Positions 22,792 to 35,139 of a DNA stretch of 64,000 nucleotides are shown one piece after another. The notes under the pieces are model-generated. The model saw nothing but the letters and a program-made list of their open reading frames with translations. It was not told the DNA's origin and ran no database searches. Source of the stretch: Paraphysoderma sedebokerense (Eukaryota; Blastocladiomycota; Physodermatomycetes; Physodermatales; Physodermataceae); NCBI GenBank assembly GCA_025602915.1, contig JAHLJZ010000015.1, positions 186,001 through 250,000 of the forward strand, in the 5' to 3' direction. Made by a program: the position numbers and the translations under genes. The first letter of the stretch is position 1. Each line of letters opens with the position of its first letter.

Positions 22792-24882
22792 TTACATACA
22801 AAGACAAGGATACTGCCACTTCTTTGAATCCACTCCTGCTTGCTCAAGACGACTGAAGCACGTCTCTCTGACTTCACTATCTTCATACAACACTCTGCTA
22901 ATGACGCCCTTCGTTGAACGAAACAGTTGAAGCCTAACGTAAGGTTTACTTTTCAGCTTGACTTCCATGTTAACTCCCACACGATCTATATATTTCTGGG
23001 AATCACAATACTCTATGACTGCGTCTGTTGAATTAATTAACGGGCAAATAGAATCGACGCGATGATATACTAATTTTCGGTTGATGTAGTCAAAACTATT
23101 CGAAATTTGAGATTGAATTTCTTCGGGAGTGCAGGGTTGAATATTACAAGGGCAGAATTCTGCCGGAATACCACTTGTGTTGCATGTTCTATTTGACGGG
23201 ATGGGGAAAAGGAATGAGCGACCGTAAATGCTGGCGTCGTTTATCCTAGTTTTTGAGGAGTTTTGTGACGTAGGTAATGGCGATGAGAAGTTAGATGGTG
23301 GAGATGAATAGTTTCCGGTTATGAATTGTTTAAGAGTGGAAAATAAGTCGAAATGGGACGTCAGTTTTTGGGTATTGTCTTGTATGATTTTTCGTGTAAT
23401 GTGGGGATCTGACGACGGAAAATTTTGAAAACTTTTGTTCGATAGAATGAGGTGATTGAATGGTCTCTTATGGTAAATTCGACCTTGATAAGTTTCGTAT
23501 TCGCGATCGTAGTGAATACCATGATCAGAAAGCAAGAAGACCGCACTTGATTTGGCCAATAATCCGCTTCCCGTATTGAGTGCTGTATTCGTTGTCTCGT
23601 TTTTATCATTGTTGTTGGAACGAGCTCCGAACATTGTCTCGAGCATATTTCGCATCGCTATATCCATCGATGTCCTTCTTAACGATGGCTGATGAGTTTC
23701 GTAAATATTAAACATAACAAATCTTTTCTGCCCCGGTTTTTTTGTTCGCTTCAAGAATTCAGTGATGTACTCAAATTGATATTCCCACGACGGTCTGTGA
23801 GCGAGACAAAATGGTAGCCAACCGTACCAACTGATATATTTATCCGGTCCTTCCATGTTCTTGCACGACTTCTTAATTCCCTCATCTTTTGGCAAACAGA
23901 ATACTGAACTCGGAAAGATGTAGTCTGCGATGAATTTGTCTCTGCTTGATCCGTAATAACCTATTAACGTATGATTGAAATAATCTTTGTAATCCGTCTT
24001 ATTGTTCCGTCCGCCACATTGAGGATCAGCATGCATTGTAATGTAATCGTGAGTTTTCGCAAGATCCCATAACCATTCTACAGCTGGCATGGTATCATTA
24101 AAATACGATCCTCCAAACATGGGAACCTTGTTTGTAGGGGAGTGACCTCCTAGAGAGTTGTAATTTTCAAATTCGAAGGACTCGAACGATCCGGAACTTT
24201 CTCCATGTAATCTTTTGAGAAAAGAAGATGTGCGAGGAAATTCGTCGTGAAAGTGGAATCTCGAAACGGCATCTAATAGAATAACAATAACATCGCTGAT
24301 TGAAGAATCGGATTTGGTGATGTGCGAATCGACTTGTCGACTTGTTGGCAGATCGCGATTGAGTTCCAGCGGAGGCTGAATAAATAAATTATCTACAGAC
24401 TGCCCTGTATGATTACATCTAGCAACTATATAATCGCCATGAAATTGTGAAGAATTGCCTGTTATGAGGGTCCATTGGCTTGCCGATTGCGCTTTTATGA
24501 AGAAATTTGAGGTACAGTTTCCGTGGATCGTGTTAAGTGTGCCGTCAGATTTGCTCCAATCGACATATGCGAATGCTTCTGCCGATTCCACCCGGACTTG
24601 TGAAACCGAATCAATGTAAGAGCTGTTCCATTCTGTGACCCAGCACTTTTTAAAATCAGACTGCTCGGATATATTGTTGAATTGAAAGTCTTCGGGGAAA
24701 GCAGATTTAGGATTTGACCGTATCGTTTCATCACAGGTCGATACCGGTTTGTGATGATTAGGCGATGTAATATATGAATTAACCATGTTATATGACGAAG
24801 AATAATTGAAAGAGAACCATAGTGACGTTCCGATAACCCCCGCAAATACCAACAGCAAGAAAGGATGATATTTCTTCATCAT
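22792..24882 (-). CDS. DUF229 sulfatase/alkaline-phosphatase-fold membrane protein (696 aa)
   Basis: Intronless and complete. An N-terminal signal anchor (FLLLVFAGVIGTSLWFSF, residues 8-25) predicts a type II secretory-pathway protein with a luminal or extracellular domain carrying many N-glycosylation sequons. Alkaline-phosphatase-superfamily landmarks: DVIVILLDAVSRFHF (first metal-binding Asp), SLGGHSPTNKVPMFGG (nucleophile region), FLLSDHGIHYDREYE and RIYHKRPFNHLIL (metal-binding Asp/His). The layout and LDAVSR/SDHG motifs match PF02995 (DUF229), best known from nematodes and insects. The substrate is not established. Cys-rich C-terminus (CPCNIQPCTPEE) suggests disulfides. Convergent with the Mis18 gene, with 235 nt between stops. 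Confidence 0.88.
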   Translation of the reverse strand: MMKKYHPFLLLVFAGVIGTSLWFSFNYSSSYNMVNSYITSPNHHKPVSTCDETIRSNPKSAFPEDFQFNNISEQSDFKKCWVTEWNSSYIDSVSQVRVESAEAFAYVDWSKSDGTLNTIHGNCTSNFFIKAQSASQWTLITGNSSQFHGDYIVARCNHTGQSVDNLFIQPPLELNRDLPTSRQVDSHITKSDSSISDVIVILLDAVSRFHFHDEFPRTSSFLKRLHGESSGSFESFEFENYNSLGGHSPTNKVPMFGGSYFNDTMPAVEWLWDLAKTHDYITMHADPQCGGRNNKTDYKDYFNHTLIGYYGSSRDKFIADYIFPSSVFCLPKDEGIKKSCKNMEGPDKYISWYGWLPFCLAHRPSWEYQFEYITEFLKRTKKPGQKRFVMFNIYETHQPSLRRTSMDIAMRNMLETMFGARSNNNDKNETTNTALNTGSGLLAKSSAVFLLSDHGIHYDREYETYQGRIYHKRPFNHLILSNKSFQNFPSSDPHITRKIIQDNTQKLTSHFDLFSTLKQFITGNYSSPPSNFSSPLPTSQNSSKTRINDASIYGRSFLFPIPSNRTCNTSGIPAEFCPCNIQPCTPEEIQSQISNSFDYINRKLVYHRVDSICPLINSTDAVIEYCDSQKYIDRVGVNMEVKLKSKPYVRLQLFRSTKGVISRVLYEDSEVRETCFSRLEQAGVDSKKWQYPCLCM

Positions 24883-25733
24883 TCAGCACTATAAGGTGCC
24901 GTATGTCCTGATTTGATAGGTGGTAAGATATATGTCGATCTTATTATTTGAAAAATTATTTGAAGGAATATAGCAGGCTCCAGGTTATATGTTATCTAGT
25001 CGACAATTTGCAGTTTTACCAACATACGAGAAAAAAATACCCGATTCTTTGGCAAGGGCGCAAATCATCCGATTAAATCATCGTCAAGATACCTTCTCTT
25101 CGAGCGGATTCTCGAATCCTCGATGCAGCAAAGATAGATGGGAGATGATTTTTATCTTTCAGATTGCGGTTGAAACTTAAATGAGAGAATCAGATGTGCT
25201 AATTGTTGGAAGAGTGTTGGAAGCTTTGGAAGAAAGGAACAATGTCTCTCATGCCGATCGTCGCGTAGTCCGCGGAGTATGTTCAGTGCTGTTCAGTGTA
25301 TGTTCCGCAAGACAACATTCGGCATCTCATACATAAGAATAATTTGTATTTAATGTGCAGCTTGTATTGTGAATGCATGATCTCAATGAATGCTGCTCTG
25401 CTGCTTCTCTATCGATGCTGTCGTCCATTCACTCAGCTGTGGGCACGGCAATCCATTGTCTCACTTTAAACAAAATAAAAAAGAATGGCAACAACTGGTA
25501 GAATTACATGAAACATTGTCTCTATAATGAATAGTAAGAGAGACAGATCACAGAAAGTGGAAAAAGTATCCGTTCCAGCGGTAATGCGATCCATTCGGAG
25601 TGCAATTCGGACTTTTCCGGTCGCGCGAAGTGTTTACTGTTTACAGCAGTCTGTGGCAATATAGGACCCGGTTCATATTCCCTGCCGTCGAAAGAGAACT
25701 ATTGTTCAATCTACCTTGTCGCAAACCACAAAA
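24883..25733. other. Divergent intergenic region (DUF229 / Chs5-like)
   Basis: 850 nt between the start of the DUF229 gene (minus) and the Chs5-like gene (plus); both promoters should lie here. No exon supported. A short near-repeat, GTTCAGTGCTGTTCAGTGTA, occurs at about 25280-25300. Nothing else stands out. Confidence 0.4.
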
Positions 25734-27740
25734 ATGACATTAGCGTCCACGTCTGTGCAGCTAGTCGTAGGAAAAGTAGATGCTGGTAGGTCTTATCATC
25801 CTATCTCCACCTTGTCTACTCAATATTGACGGCATCCTCGTATGGCCAACTTCAATTTTAACACTTAGGCGTGGCGATTCTATTGTAAGTGCTCCCTCAT
25901 ATTTCTATGAATACTTTTAAAGGAGCAATTTGCAATTTGTATGATCGCTGTCCTATGAAGTTGTTCATTGTGGTGATGCAAACAACAGACCACTCAATTT
26001 AAATATGAGTTGCGCTAACTCTCAAACTTTCTCATCACTGAATTTATCGGTAAATAATCTAGAACTAGGGATCACCATGTTCTAGAATTCCCAACATTAT
26101 TGCTTCCTCCTGATATTGGATCTGGTAGTATCATAGATGTCCAGGTTTCACGAAATGAAAACGCAGAAGAACAACAGCAGACAGAGTTTGAAAATATCCA
26201 AGATCAGATATTATCCGAATTCGGATACAACGAACCCATGCCTCCCGAAGTTTACGCTTCCAATGTCACTTCCTCATCGTGTATTCTTCGATGGAAGAAT
26301 GGCCGCGTAGGCAAAACCGAATTCGAAGGTGTGCAAATATGGATGAATGGCAAAGTCGTGGTGGAAGGAAAGGACAAAGTGCTGGTGCATGAATCAGCCG
26401 TTGATACCGAAAGTGCAAGCTTGAAGAAAGGTAAAGACAAAGATAGTGATGTCGTTTGTGGAGCCTGGAAGTTTGATGAGCTGGACGGAGGGAAGGATGT
26501 GGAATTTTGGGTTGTGCTAAGGACTTCAGGTGGTGTGGTAACAAGCGACCATGTTGTCATCAAACTTTTAGAAAATGAGAATGACAAAAATGGCGAGAAA
26601 CAGAGTGAAGAAGGTCGATTGGACGGCAAAGCAGAGATGTTTAATTCTGCTCAGGAGACGCAAGCGACAGCTGAAGTTGCCGTCGCGACGATGACAGAAA
26701 CTGTTCCAAAAGACGAATCTCAATCAAACAGGATCGAAACAGACGCCACCGGGAATGATGGGACTGCAACTACGAGAGGAACTATAGGTCACGAGTCTGC
26801 TATGCCCCAGCCCGGTATCGCAGAAGAAAGACCAATCGACGAAACCATCCCTGCCACCACGACAGACCTTGCCAATGAACCGCATGGGATTACTGATATT
26901 ATAAAAGATACGAAAAGTAACGAAGACAATACGACACAGCTTGCGATTGATGGACAGATCGGTGGTGAAACGAAGACCAATATTGAAGATAAAGATGCTC
27001 CCTCGGCTGTGGGAGAAATTTATCCCGGTGAAGGCGGCACGACGAATGGAGATTCAGAAATAGTAGGAGTGACCAGCGGTATACTTGCACCGAATAAACC
27101 AGAAGAAGTTGATTTCAATGACAGCGGTGCAGATATGCCGTCGGAGCGTGAAGATCCAGGTAATTTGATGGTTGAAATTGTCGCTCCGACAGCGAATGTT
27201 GAAGAGATCAACGGAGATGCAGTAACCGTTCCCTCTGGCGACGCAACCGCTCCTTTGGAGCTCATAAATGTCGAAGATAGCGGGAAGAACCACGTCCCAT
27301 CGGCCGATATACAACAGGAACCATTGATTAGCCCACTATCGGACGAGTCTAGTACCATTGATGAGTATGTATCGGCAATAGAATCCTCGCCATCTTCCAA
27401 CCCATCGAGCTCTGCAACTATTACGGCAGCGCCAGAAAATATATCGCTTGTGCCCGTTGAAGAAGAAATCACAGATAACGCATTTACGGAATCTAGTCCT
27501 CTTGACGAGTTGATTTCATCACACGAAGATCCTTCGCATCTCCTAATCGATACATCTGCCTCTGTCTCGTCTAGTTCGCTCTTATCACCAGACGTCAGGC
27601 AAGATCACATTAGAACGCTGACTCCTGAGGCGTTAGAGTTTGATGAAGCTGAAAGAGAAAAGGAAAAAGCTACTGAGGAAGCTAATGGCGGAAGCGCGGG
27701 GAATTGGGATGATGTGGACCTTGCAGGAGGTGCTTCATGA
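25734..27740 (+). CDS. Chs5-like exomer subunit lacking a visible BRCT domain (579 aa)
   Basis: Chs5 is the scaffold of exomer, a fungal TGN coat adaptor that exports cargo such as chitin synthase III. Three exons, 25734-25785, a 16-nt microexon 25869-25884, and 26069-27740, join to 1740 nt. N-terminus: VQLVVGKVDAGVAILL, then DHHVLEFPTLLLPPDIG and SGSIIDVQVSRNENAEE, a very good match to the CHS5 N-terminal dimerisation region (family: VGKLDA...HLIEFPS.LLPP). A fibronectin III domain follows at ~65-165 (PPEVYASNVTSSSCILRW through VEFWVVLRT). Chs5 normally has a BRCT domain next; here the sequence becomes acidic and disordered (Thr/Glu/Asp-rich) to the end, NWDDVDLAGG. The FN3 domain also has an inserted charged loop. 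Exomer cargo adaptors (ChAPs) are not encoded here. Confidence 0.85.
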
Positions 27741-28618
27741 CCAATTAATCACCAAACGGCGGAGTATAAGAATCGATATGGGACAAGATACACGAAAACT
27801 TAACCTTTGCAAAAACAGTATATCATTTATTTATCACCTCGTTTTGTACACAATCCGAACAACCAATCTGATAATAAATTCATGAAACCAATTTTCCATC
27901 TCAAACACAAAAAGAAAATGCAAAAAACCAGAAAATTTCCGCACGAAACAAAGTTCCCTCATAAACCGTGGTAATTGACCTAAGTCCACATAATGTATTA
28001 AGAAAGTTTAGAGCTAAGGTAATTTTGTAATCATCGGGAACTTGCGGTACAATACACTATAACTGAAGATATAGCAAGACAATGATACATATAAAATATA
28101 GATCCAATGGCACAATGACAAACTCCATTTATCTCGAGAAGATGTAAAGCGTCACTGTTTATTAGAGCCGACACGATGATTCTAATGTCCTATGAATCAT
28201 CGGCCATTTTCTTCTCGCACTTCGGAATAGCTACTCCAAGCATGCAAATTTGCTTGTGGTAGGGGTAAGAAGTGCAAACTGAGAAATAGCAGAGGCGAGA
28301 AAAACAAAACAGAAAAAATCAGCAAGGAAACATGGGTGGTTTTGTGTTGTAGAATTGGACTTCTTAAGGAACAATTATTTACGGTATTTTTGACATCACG
28401 CGCTAAGTTGCTATGGAGAATGCCATAACCAAATGCACCTTGGCAATGCCACTCACAACTGACTCACATTCACAAAAGATATACATTAGGAACCTAGAGT
28501 GTCATTAAAGCATTAGCATATATAACTGTATAGCTCTTTTGGTCATTACAGGTTAATTTGCCGTCATTTTCTTGTTGTCTCACTCCCGGTTACGACCTCT
28601 CCTCCTGCCGCTTTCGCG
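27741..28618. other. Intergenic region
   Basis: Tandem-orientation spacer of 878 nt (both neighbours plus). AT-rich, with no supported exon, tRNA or repeat. The final ~60 nt before 28619 are pyrimidine-rich (CTCACTCCCGGTTACGACC and TCTCCTCCTGCCGC). Confidence 0.45.
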
Positions 28619-31500
28619 ATGCGTATTTTGAATTGGTATATCCATGCTGTTCCGCTATTGCTAGGTCCCCTTCACATAGTCAATGCGAACTCATTCTGTC
28701 CTGAAGCGGACTCAAGGAAACCGAAGTTATCGGATCGATTTGGCTTAAACAGCACGCTCCTGCCCAATCCAGTCTATTCAGGTTCGTTTTTTGTAACGTT
28801 TATACTGGCATAGTGTATCTTCCATACCAATCTAATCTTCCTCTACAATGTCCTGATGTAAATAGAATTACCCTCGAAACTTTCTTCACACTTGCCATAT
28901 ATACTGTCCACTCTACTTCACTCGCCGTCCCCCGAGTTTATAGAGCAGCATAACACGCCCTTGGCAGACTTACCGAGCAAAACATACTATGACTTGTTGA
29001 ATTCAACGGTTTTCAACAAGGATGGTACAATTTGTCGAGCGAGAGATCAATCTACCGCCTGGATTGCAACCGACGACATAAAAACTCAGCTGGACCAGAT
29101 GATCCAGAGTATCGAGGAGGTGAAAAAAAATGATAATGTCGTCGTCGGGTTTTTGGTATGTGACAATCGAAGAATTTCACAATTATGGAGAGTAAACAGA
29201 GTTTCTCATTCGCTAACCAATTTACAAACCCTCTATTCGCACACTTCATTTTTGCATACTTCCTTACATAGTCGCCAAAATTTTTGATCAATCCCCATAC
29301 CTCTACAAATACCATTCTTGTCTTTGATACACATTTTGAAAATGTGGGAGACCTACATGTGCTGGATTATTTGCATAAAGACGGGAAACATTGCGGTGAA
29401 ATGGCCGATTTTCAGAAAGCGTTGGTTCTTACAGCCGGTTACAAGGTACGCGTCATCCATTGTTGAACAACTTCAAGAAAATTATAATAATTGATTTTGC
29501 TTTTAATTAGTCTTTCAATCAGCTAAAAGGACTAGAAATTCGCGGAAACGCTGGTCAGCTTCAACACGGCTTTTACAAAGCTAAATTTAATCAGCGCGAT
29601 TTTATTCTTGCGTTAGCTCCAGCCCTGACTGACTCAAATATAACATGCACGATGCAGACAAGCAACATGTACACATCTTGTGTATACCAAGAAGACAACT
29701 GCCGACCAACAGCTGTTTCAACCCAAAAAAAACCATTACAAATTATCGCGGTAGGCTATGTTGAAGAAAATATTGGTCGTCTCGAAAAATGGAAAATGAA
29801 CGGTTTGGCTCGCGAAATCGGCCGAATATATCAGGAACAGCTGAAAGCCAGCCTCATGCCATCCGTTCATCCATCTTCAGGGAAGGCCGCCGATTCGCTT
29901 CCCCCTTGGTTTACCAGCCTAAATAGCACGTCGATTGAAGGCAAGGGAAAATGCATTGAAATACATATTGTGGAAGACGAAGGGGCAAAACAACAAGCGG
30001 AGAAGCCGCCCTTTTTAGTGCTCTTGTTGTTGCAGTTGTGTGGCACAGTTGGAGACATCTTGGCCCAAATATCTGGCAGGTAAGTTTGCAACAAGCAATG
30101 TTTTAACTAAGGTTACGTTAGAGGTGATTCACTGAATATCTCGATAGAAAATACTACAAGTCATCGAAAAGAGTTCTTGTCGCTACCACCATCTTCTCAT
30201 CCGCTGCCGTTCTGGTCTTGGGTGGCCTGCTTCAGATTATATTTCCTGTCTTAACAGGTCTAATATTTAAAAATGAATATCCTGTTCAGTGTTATCATGA
30301 AGTAGACATACTAGGTTATCATCCTAGCTATTGCTCTTCTTCCCTCGCGTCAACTTGCCAACCTATCGAATGTCCGAGTCAAGGTCCGCTGTCTATGCTA
30401 TGGCTGTTGTGGTTGCATCCCGTTTTACTATGGAACGGTTTTCTAGGGATTTTATATCACATCGCGGAAGCGGTGAGTTTAGCGATTATCATATCGATTT
30501 ATGATGACTGGTTTGGTAATCTAACAATCGATATTGATCTCACCTCGCAACCTAGGTCGTTTACTTGCATCCTCTTGGAATTCTTCTGAAACCAGTTGGG
30601 ACCATTATTTCCACATTGTTCGTCCCAGTAATTGGAGCCATATTAGGCTTTCACGAAAAGCCGGTCAACATGTATTGGTATTTATTTGGAGCAGTTGGAA
30701 GTTTCTTCTGCCTCCTCGATGAAACCATGATTAAGAAAGTCGAGAGTTGGGGTTCAGATATCAGGAATTTCAGGTTTAGACGATATACCAAGTTAGCGAT
30801 GACAACTCGAAAAGATTCAGGGGCAACTTTGGCAGGAATCGATGAATTAGTAAAAGATTGCGATGATTTCGAATTGCAGGATTTGATTGTTATCCCTGGT
30901 TTAGAAGTTAACCTTGACGAAGACTGCGATAAATCGTCGAAGAGTCCTCCCACTGACAATAGTAATTCATTCAGGACACAGTCTTCGCCAGTATCCCTTA
31001 AAAATACGATCCGAATTACCGTTGCATTTTTTGTTTTGTCAATTTGTTATGCTATTTGGTCAGCGATTCAAAAGTACTCCAACAATCAACTACACGTTAA
31101 TGAATTCGGTTACACTGCAATCGACCAAGTGTTAGCTCCGTTCTATGTCTTTCCTTTTCTCATGATTACAGAATACATGAAAGAAGGTTCAATATCATCT
31201 GTTATCACAGACGCTAAATTATCGTTCTCGCCTTTACCATGCGTCATTTTGATTCTTACGTCGAGAGTTTTTGCGGTTGGAAGAAGTGTAGTGTTTTTCT
31301 GGTTGGCAATTAATTACAACCTTGCCAGTGTATTATTTGCAACAACATTGTTTCGATTGGCTATGTCAGTTTGTTGGGTGGGATTTGTGCATCTCAAAAA
31401 GCCGTCTTGGATGGAGGCTGAAAATCTTGTTTTTGATAAAAAGGTCTTCGCGATTAAAGGGATAGGGGTGGTGCTGATTTTGTTGGTGGTGGCTTTGTAA
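28619..31500 (+). CDS. Polytopic membrane protein with signal peptide and luminal N-domain (821 aa), unrecognised
   Basis: Six exons (28619-28781, 28866-29155, 29272-29445, 29511-30079, 30148-30472, 30556-31500) join to 2466 nt. A signal peptide (AVPLLLGPLHIVNANSF) is followed by a ~300-residue soluble region with several N-x-S/T sites and paired Cys, presumably luminal. TM segments begin at FLVLLLLQLCGTVGDILAQI, and about ten hydrophobic helices follow, including VLVLGGLLQIIFPVLTGLIF, MLWLLWLHPVLLWNGFLGIL, YWYLFGAVGSFFCLLDE, IRITVAFFVLSICYAIWSAI, VILILTSRVFAVGRSVVFFW and a C-terminal GIGVVLILLVVAL. A charged cytosolic loop (~530-640) carries acidic and Ser-rich sequence. I do not recognise the family; a receptor or transporter-like role is possible but not shown. 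Confidence 0.7.
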
Positions 31501-31733
31501 ATATTGTTAATGTCAGGAGAAATAGATTAGGTTTTTACTGTACTTAGAAAAACTCTGCAAAGCTAGTGGATGAAGAATAACAGCTTAATTGGGTATACTT
31601 TTATTAGATAAGAAAGTGACCAACATTAATTATTCAAACTGACAACGGTTTCATACTGTAAATGTTCATACTCTAAATACAGTTCACATATCAAGTACTG
31701 AAAGGCTTTTAGTATAGCCCCTATTGATTTCAG

Positions 31734-32994
31734 TTAATTTGGTACGAACGGATTCGGTGGCAAAGGAGGTAATGGAACAGAGAGTAATCGTAAGAGTACT
31801 AGCATCGTATAATGGGCATCGTTACCTATGACCAGTCGGTATTAGCAAGTCAATAAAATAACGTCCAGGCGAGCACGAAGTGAATCACGGATGACGAGCA
31901 ACGAACCTGCATTATGCAAATTTCTGTAAGGAATCTCAAATTCCAGTAATAACTTTTTTAACCCCAGTTTACCTCTTGTTGCGTTGACTCGTGCGAGATC
32001 TAATATCTGGGTGTCGATTGTTTTAATCAATGAAGGTAACACGAGACCCATTTGGTTGAGATATTTCTGCTCAAAAGCGAAAAATTTAACGTCAGTAAAC
32101 CGGTTTCTATCTTTCTAACACACATCGAGGAAATGAGAGAAACAAGAATTTTACCAAGTCAGCGGCTATGTCATGGCCGATTAGATAAACTTTTGATCCA
32201 TTTTGAACGAACTTATCCAATTGATCAGAAAAAAGTTGCAAACAATCCCGTTCCACACATTCCACAGATTTTCCGAATAGAAAATTAAACTTGTTATCCT
32301 CTACAAATCTACCGTTAAAGTAATTTTTGTTCTCTTTTATGATACAGTGAGTCGTTTGTATCGTTTGTTCAACTTGAGTTCGCGGTCCCTTGTTCCCAGA
32401 AGAAGGGTACACGCTCCATCCGATTTCGGTGATAATGTCATGATTTCGTTCCCACGATTCGATATCGACTGAAATAAAGATACTTTGAGGATCTTGTAAG
32501 GCGAGTTCAGCATCTTTGAAGACGGAGTGGTAATTAATTGAAAGGTTGTACGAATTGATCGGGGCGTTAAATATGTTTATTTGTTTTCTGATAGCTTTGT
32601 ACGAGTCTAGCGATAATATTTGGACGGTTTTGAGCGAATGGAAATTCTCCGTGGGAGGTGGGGGGATTGGAGTTGAAGAAGGGTTGAATGTTAAGTTAAG
32701 CGCAGTGAAGATTGCGGGTATTTCGGATGAAGAAATGATTAATTGTTGAAGGCCGCTAGTCGAAGATATACCTGAAGGAGAAAATTAAGTTTTAATGATT
32801 AGTTAAGGCGAAGGTAATCAAGTCTACAGAATAATACCAATATGGAAGGGCAGGTTCTGAGAGTTGTGGAAAAATGATTTAGGTTTGAATAATTTAGGGA
32901 CAGACGATTCGTTGTGGTTATCATTCTTTGACAGATAATGAGTTGCGTAGAAATTCAAGATCGTCTGTACGGGTATGTAATACGATTCATTCAT
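31734..32994 (-). CDS. Gfd2/YDR514C-like DEDDh exonuclease-fold protein (342 aa)
   Basis: Four exons, 32994-32838, 32771-32155, 32069-31907 and 31825-31734, join in frame to 1029 nt. The RNase H-like fold carries all DEDDh-type acidic positions: SVDIESWE (Asp, Glu), KVYLIGHDIAADL (Asp) and HNAGNDAHYTM (His, Asp). Intervening landmarks fit the fungal Gfd2/YDR514C domain: ITEIGWSVYP, THCIIKENKNYFNGRF, NFLFGKSVE, and IDTQILDLARV. The family is widespread in fungi; Gfd2 was found as a suppressor of mRNA-export defects, but the enzymatic role is not established. Intact catalytic residues suggest a working 3'-5' exonuclease (inference). It is convergent with the membrane-protein gene and divergent from WRAP53, with 126 nt between start codons. 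Confidence 0.85.
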
Positions 32995-33120
32995 CTTTTA
33001 GAAGTTTATCATGTATGATGCAAAAACAAATCGGCGCTGAAAAGTAGGAATGGATGGAGAATTTACGCCCGGCCAGATCTTCAAATTTTCTTTGAACATT
33101 ATCTAAAATTGAGAATTGTC

Positions 33121-34989
33121 ATGGATATCGATTATGAGCAGGAGACATCACTAACCATTGAATCAGTAGCATCGTCATCATCCACTGTTGCCGAAGTGAC
33201 TGCAACATCTCATTCTTACGCAAATTTATCAAATTATTATCAAGTCTTCAATTATGATTTCGATTCGTCCCTTGCCTGTGTCGCCTCAACCGGTTCAACT
33301 TATACCTGCACTGTCAATCAGTCGCATCCTTTAGCAAATCAGGACACCGAATGTGATTCCAATTCTGAAGATGATAGTTCATCAGAAGACTATAATATAA
33401 GAAGTGAGAACGAGGAAAGCTCGGATATAAACCAGGATGAAGACTTGGTGTTTGAACAAAACCGCCTACGAGAGTTGAATAGTCAGACAACAGTCGGCAA
33501 ATCGGCGACAGATACAAAGCAGTTTCTCGGTAGAAATGGTTTAGATAACAACTACTTTAAAAGTTTAAGATGGTAATTCTCATTTAATCAAGTTTCAAGC
33601 AATGGCCCTTCGTTGAACAGAACTAACCATTTCATTTAATCGGGCGGCCATTGATCTACACAGGTCTCCGGATGGCAATTTCCTGCTTACAAGCTCGAAT
33701 GATAATATGATGAGGTTATTTCCGACGTACGATTTAATTTTGCATCATCAAAAAGTTTACGCTATGAAATTCACTCAGCACTAAAAAAATTTCGTTTTCA
33801 TGTAGACCTTACGGCGTGACGGAAACTTCAGAAGAATTAGATTTACCAGCCACAAAATCGTTCAAAGAGGGGGAATCAATATACGACTTTGCATGGTATC
33901 CTTTGATGAACAGTCAAGGTTTGTTTTTAGTGTCGTTTATTATTATGGGTTTTACAACCTCAAACGTCACACAAATTTACACCTTGATCGTGCTCTATAT
34001 CATATAGACCCAGCTACATGTTGCTTCGCAGCGTCAAGTCGAGATCATACTGTACATTTATGGGATGCAGTGAGTGGCGGAATACGTTGTACATATGCTT
34101 CGTTCGATCATTTAGACGAAGTGATTGCTCCAACCTCATTATGTTTTTCTCCCGACGGTTCAAAGTATGTTAAAAGAGTAACGCAAATTTTAGTAGCCAC
34201 GAAATTAATCTCGTTTTGCTTGCTAGATTATATTGCGGATTCAACAACTTTATTCAAATTTTCGACACCACTCGCCCCGGCCGAGATCATTTAAAACGAG
34301 TCAATACTACCCCCACTCGCCGATCCAAGGAAGGACAAAAAGGATTAATATCGTGCATTACTTTCAATCCTGACGGTTCTGGAATCTATTCTATTAGTTC
34401 ATACACTTCACAAATAGGGCTCTACGATTCTCGCAATGATGAGCTTTTACTTCATTTCACCCGTAAAAATCATCACCCCAATAGTAGCGCCACGTTTCTG
34501 AAATTTACTCCGGATGGAAATTATCTGATTAGCAGTAACAGACAGGACGAATTTATTTATGGTTTTGATATTAGAAATACCGCGGAAGTTTGTTGGAAAA
34601 TAAAAAGAGGTGGTAAAAGTAACATGAGGATGAGTCTAGATATCGATTCAAGTGGACGGTGGCTAGTCTATGGCTCTGTAGATGGTAAGATAGGAGTGAC
34701 CGATTTATTAGAAACAGGAATTTCAAGAGATGGTACCGTAGAGGTTAAAAGCTCAAAGTGGTTTGATGGACACTGCGATCTTGTGAGCTCGGTTGGATTC
34801 CATCCGGGTGGGTGGAATTTGTTGGCAAGTTGTTCGGGGAGTAGGAAATTTATGTTGGAATGTGACTCCGAGTCGGCGTCGGAAATCAATGTTGATAATT
34901 CCGTCAAAATATGGAAAGCAGCCGGAGAGTGGTCATGGTTCGCGTATCAAAGTGAAGTCGAAAGTCGGACAGTGGCCGTATCGCAATAA
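33121..34989 (+). CDS. WRAP53: WRAP53/TCAB1-like WD40 protein (515 aa)
   Basis: TCAB1 binds CAB-box RNAs and guides telomerase RNA and scaRNAs to Cajal bodies. Five exons (33121-33572, 33664-33726, 33806-33918, 34008-34164, 34227-34989) join to 1548 nt. After an acidic, Ser-rich N-terminus, the WD repeats start with NYFKSLRWSPDGNFLLTSSN, a strong family signature, then ESIYDFAWYPLMNSQDPATC, FAASSRDHTVHLWDAVSG, LYCGFNNFIQIFDTTRPGRD, GLISCITFNPDGSGIYSISS, YGFDIRNTAEVCWKI, MSLDIDSSGRWLVYGS and SSVGFHPGGWNLLASCSGS. The start at 33121 is the first ATG in the frame. S. cerevisiae has the relative Swt21. The final WD repeat has an extra acidic insertion (ECDSESASEINVD). Confidence 0.88.
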
Positions 34990-35139
34990 ATCGACAGGAA
35001 TTCATCTGAAGTGAGGTACATGTATACTAATTATAGACAACTCATCAATCGTCATATTTAGTGTGCTCTTAGTCTGCGGCATTCTTCCTTGCACGGCTAA
35101 TCAAAATATCCATTGTTGCCCCGAGTTGTCCGTTGCGCT

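Noticed and set aside
24883-25733. Possible tRNA or small RNA gene in the divergent spacer
   Set aside because: I looked for A-box/B-box pairs and a foldable cloverleaf here and in the other spacers and found none I could support.
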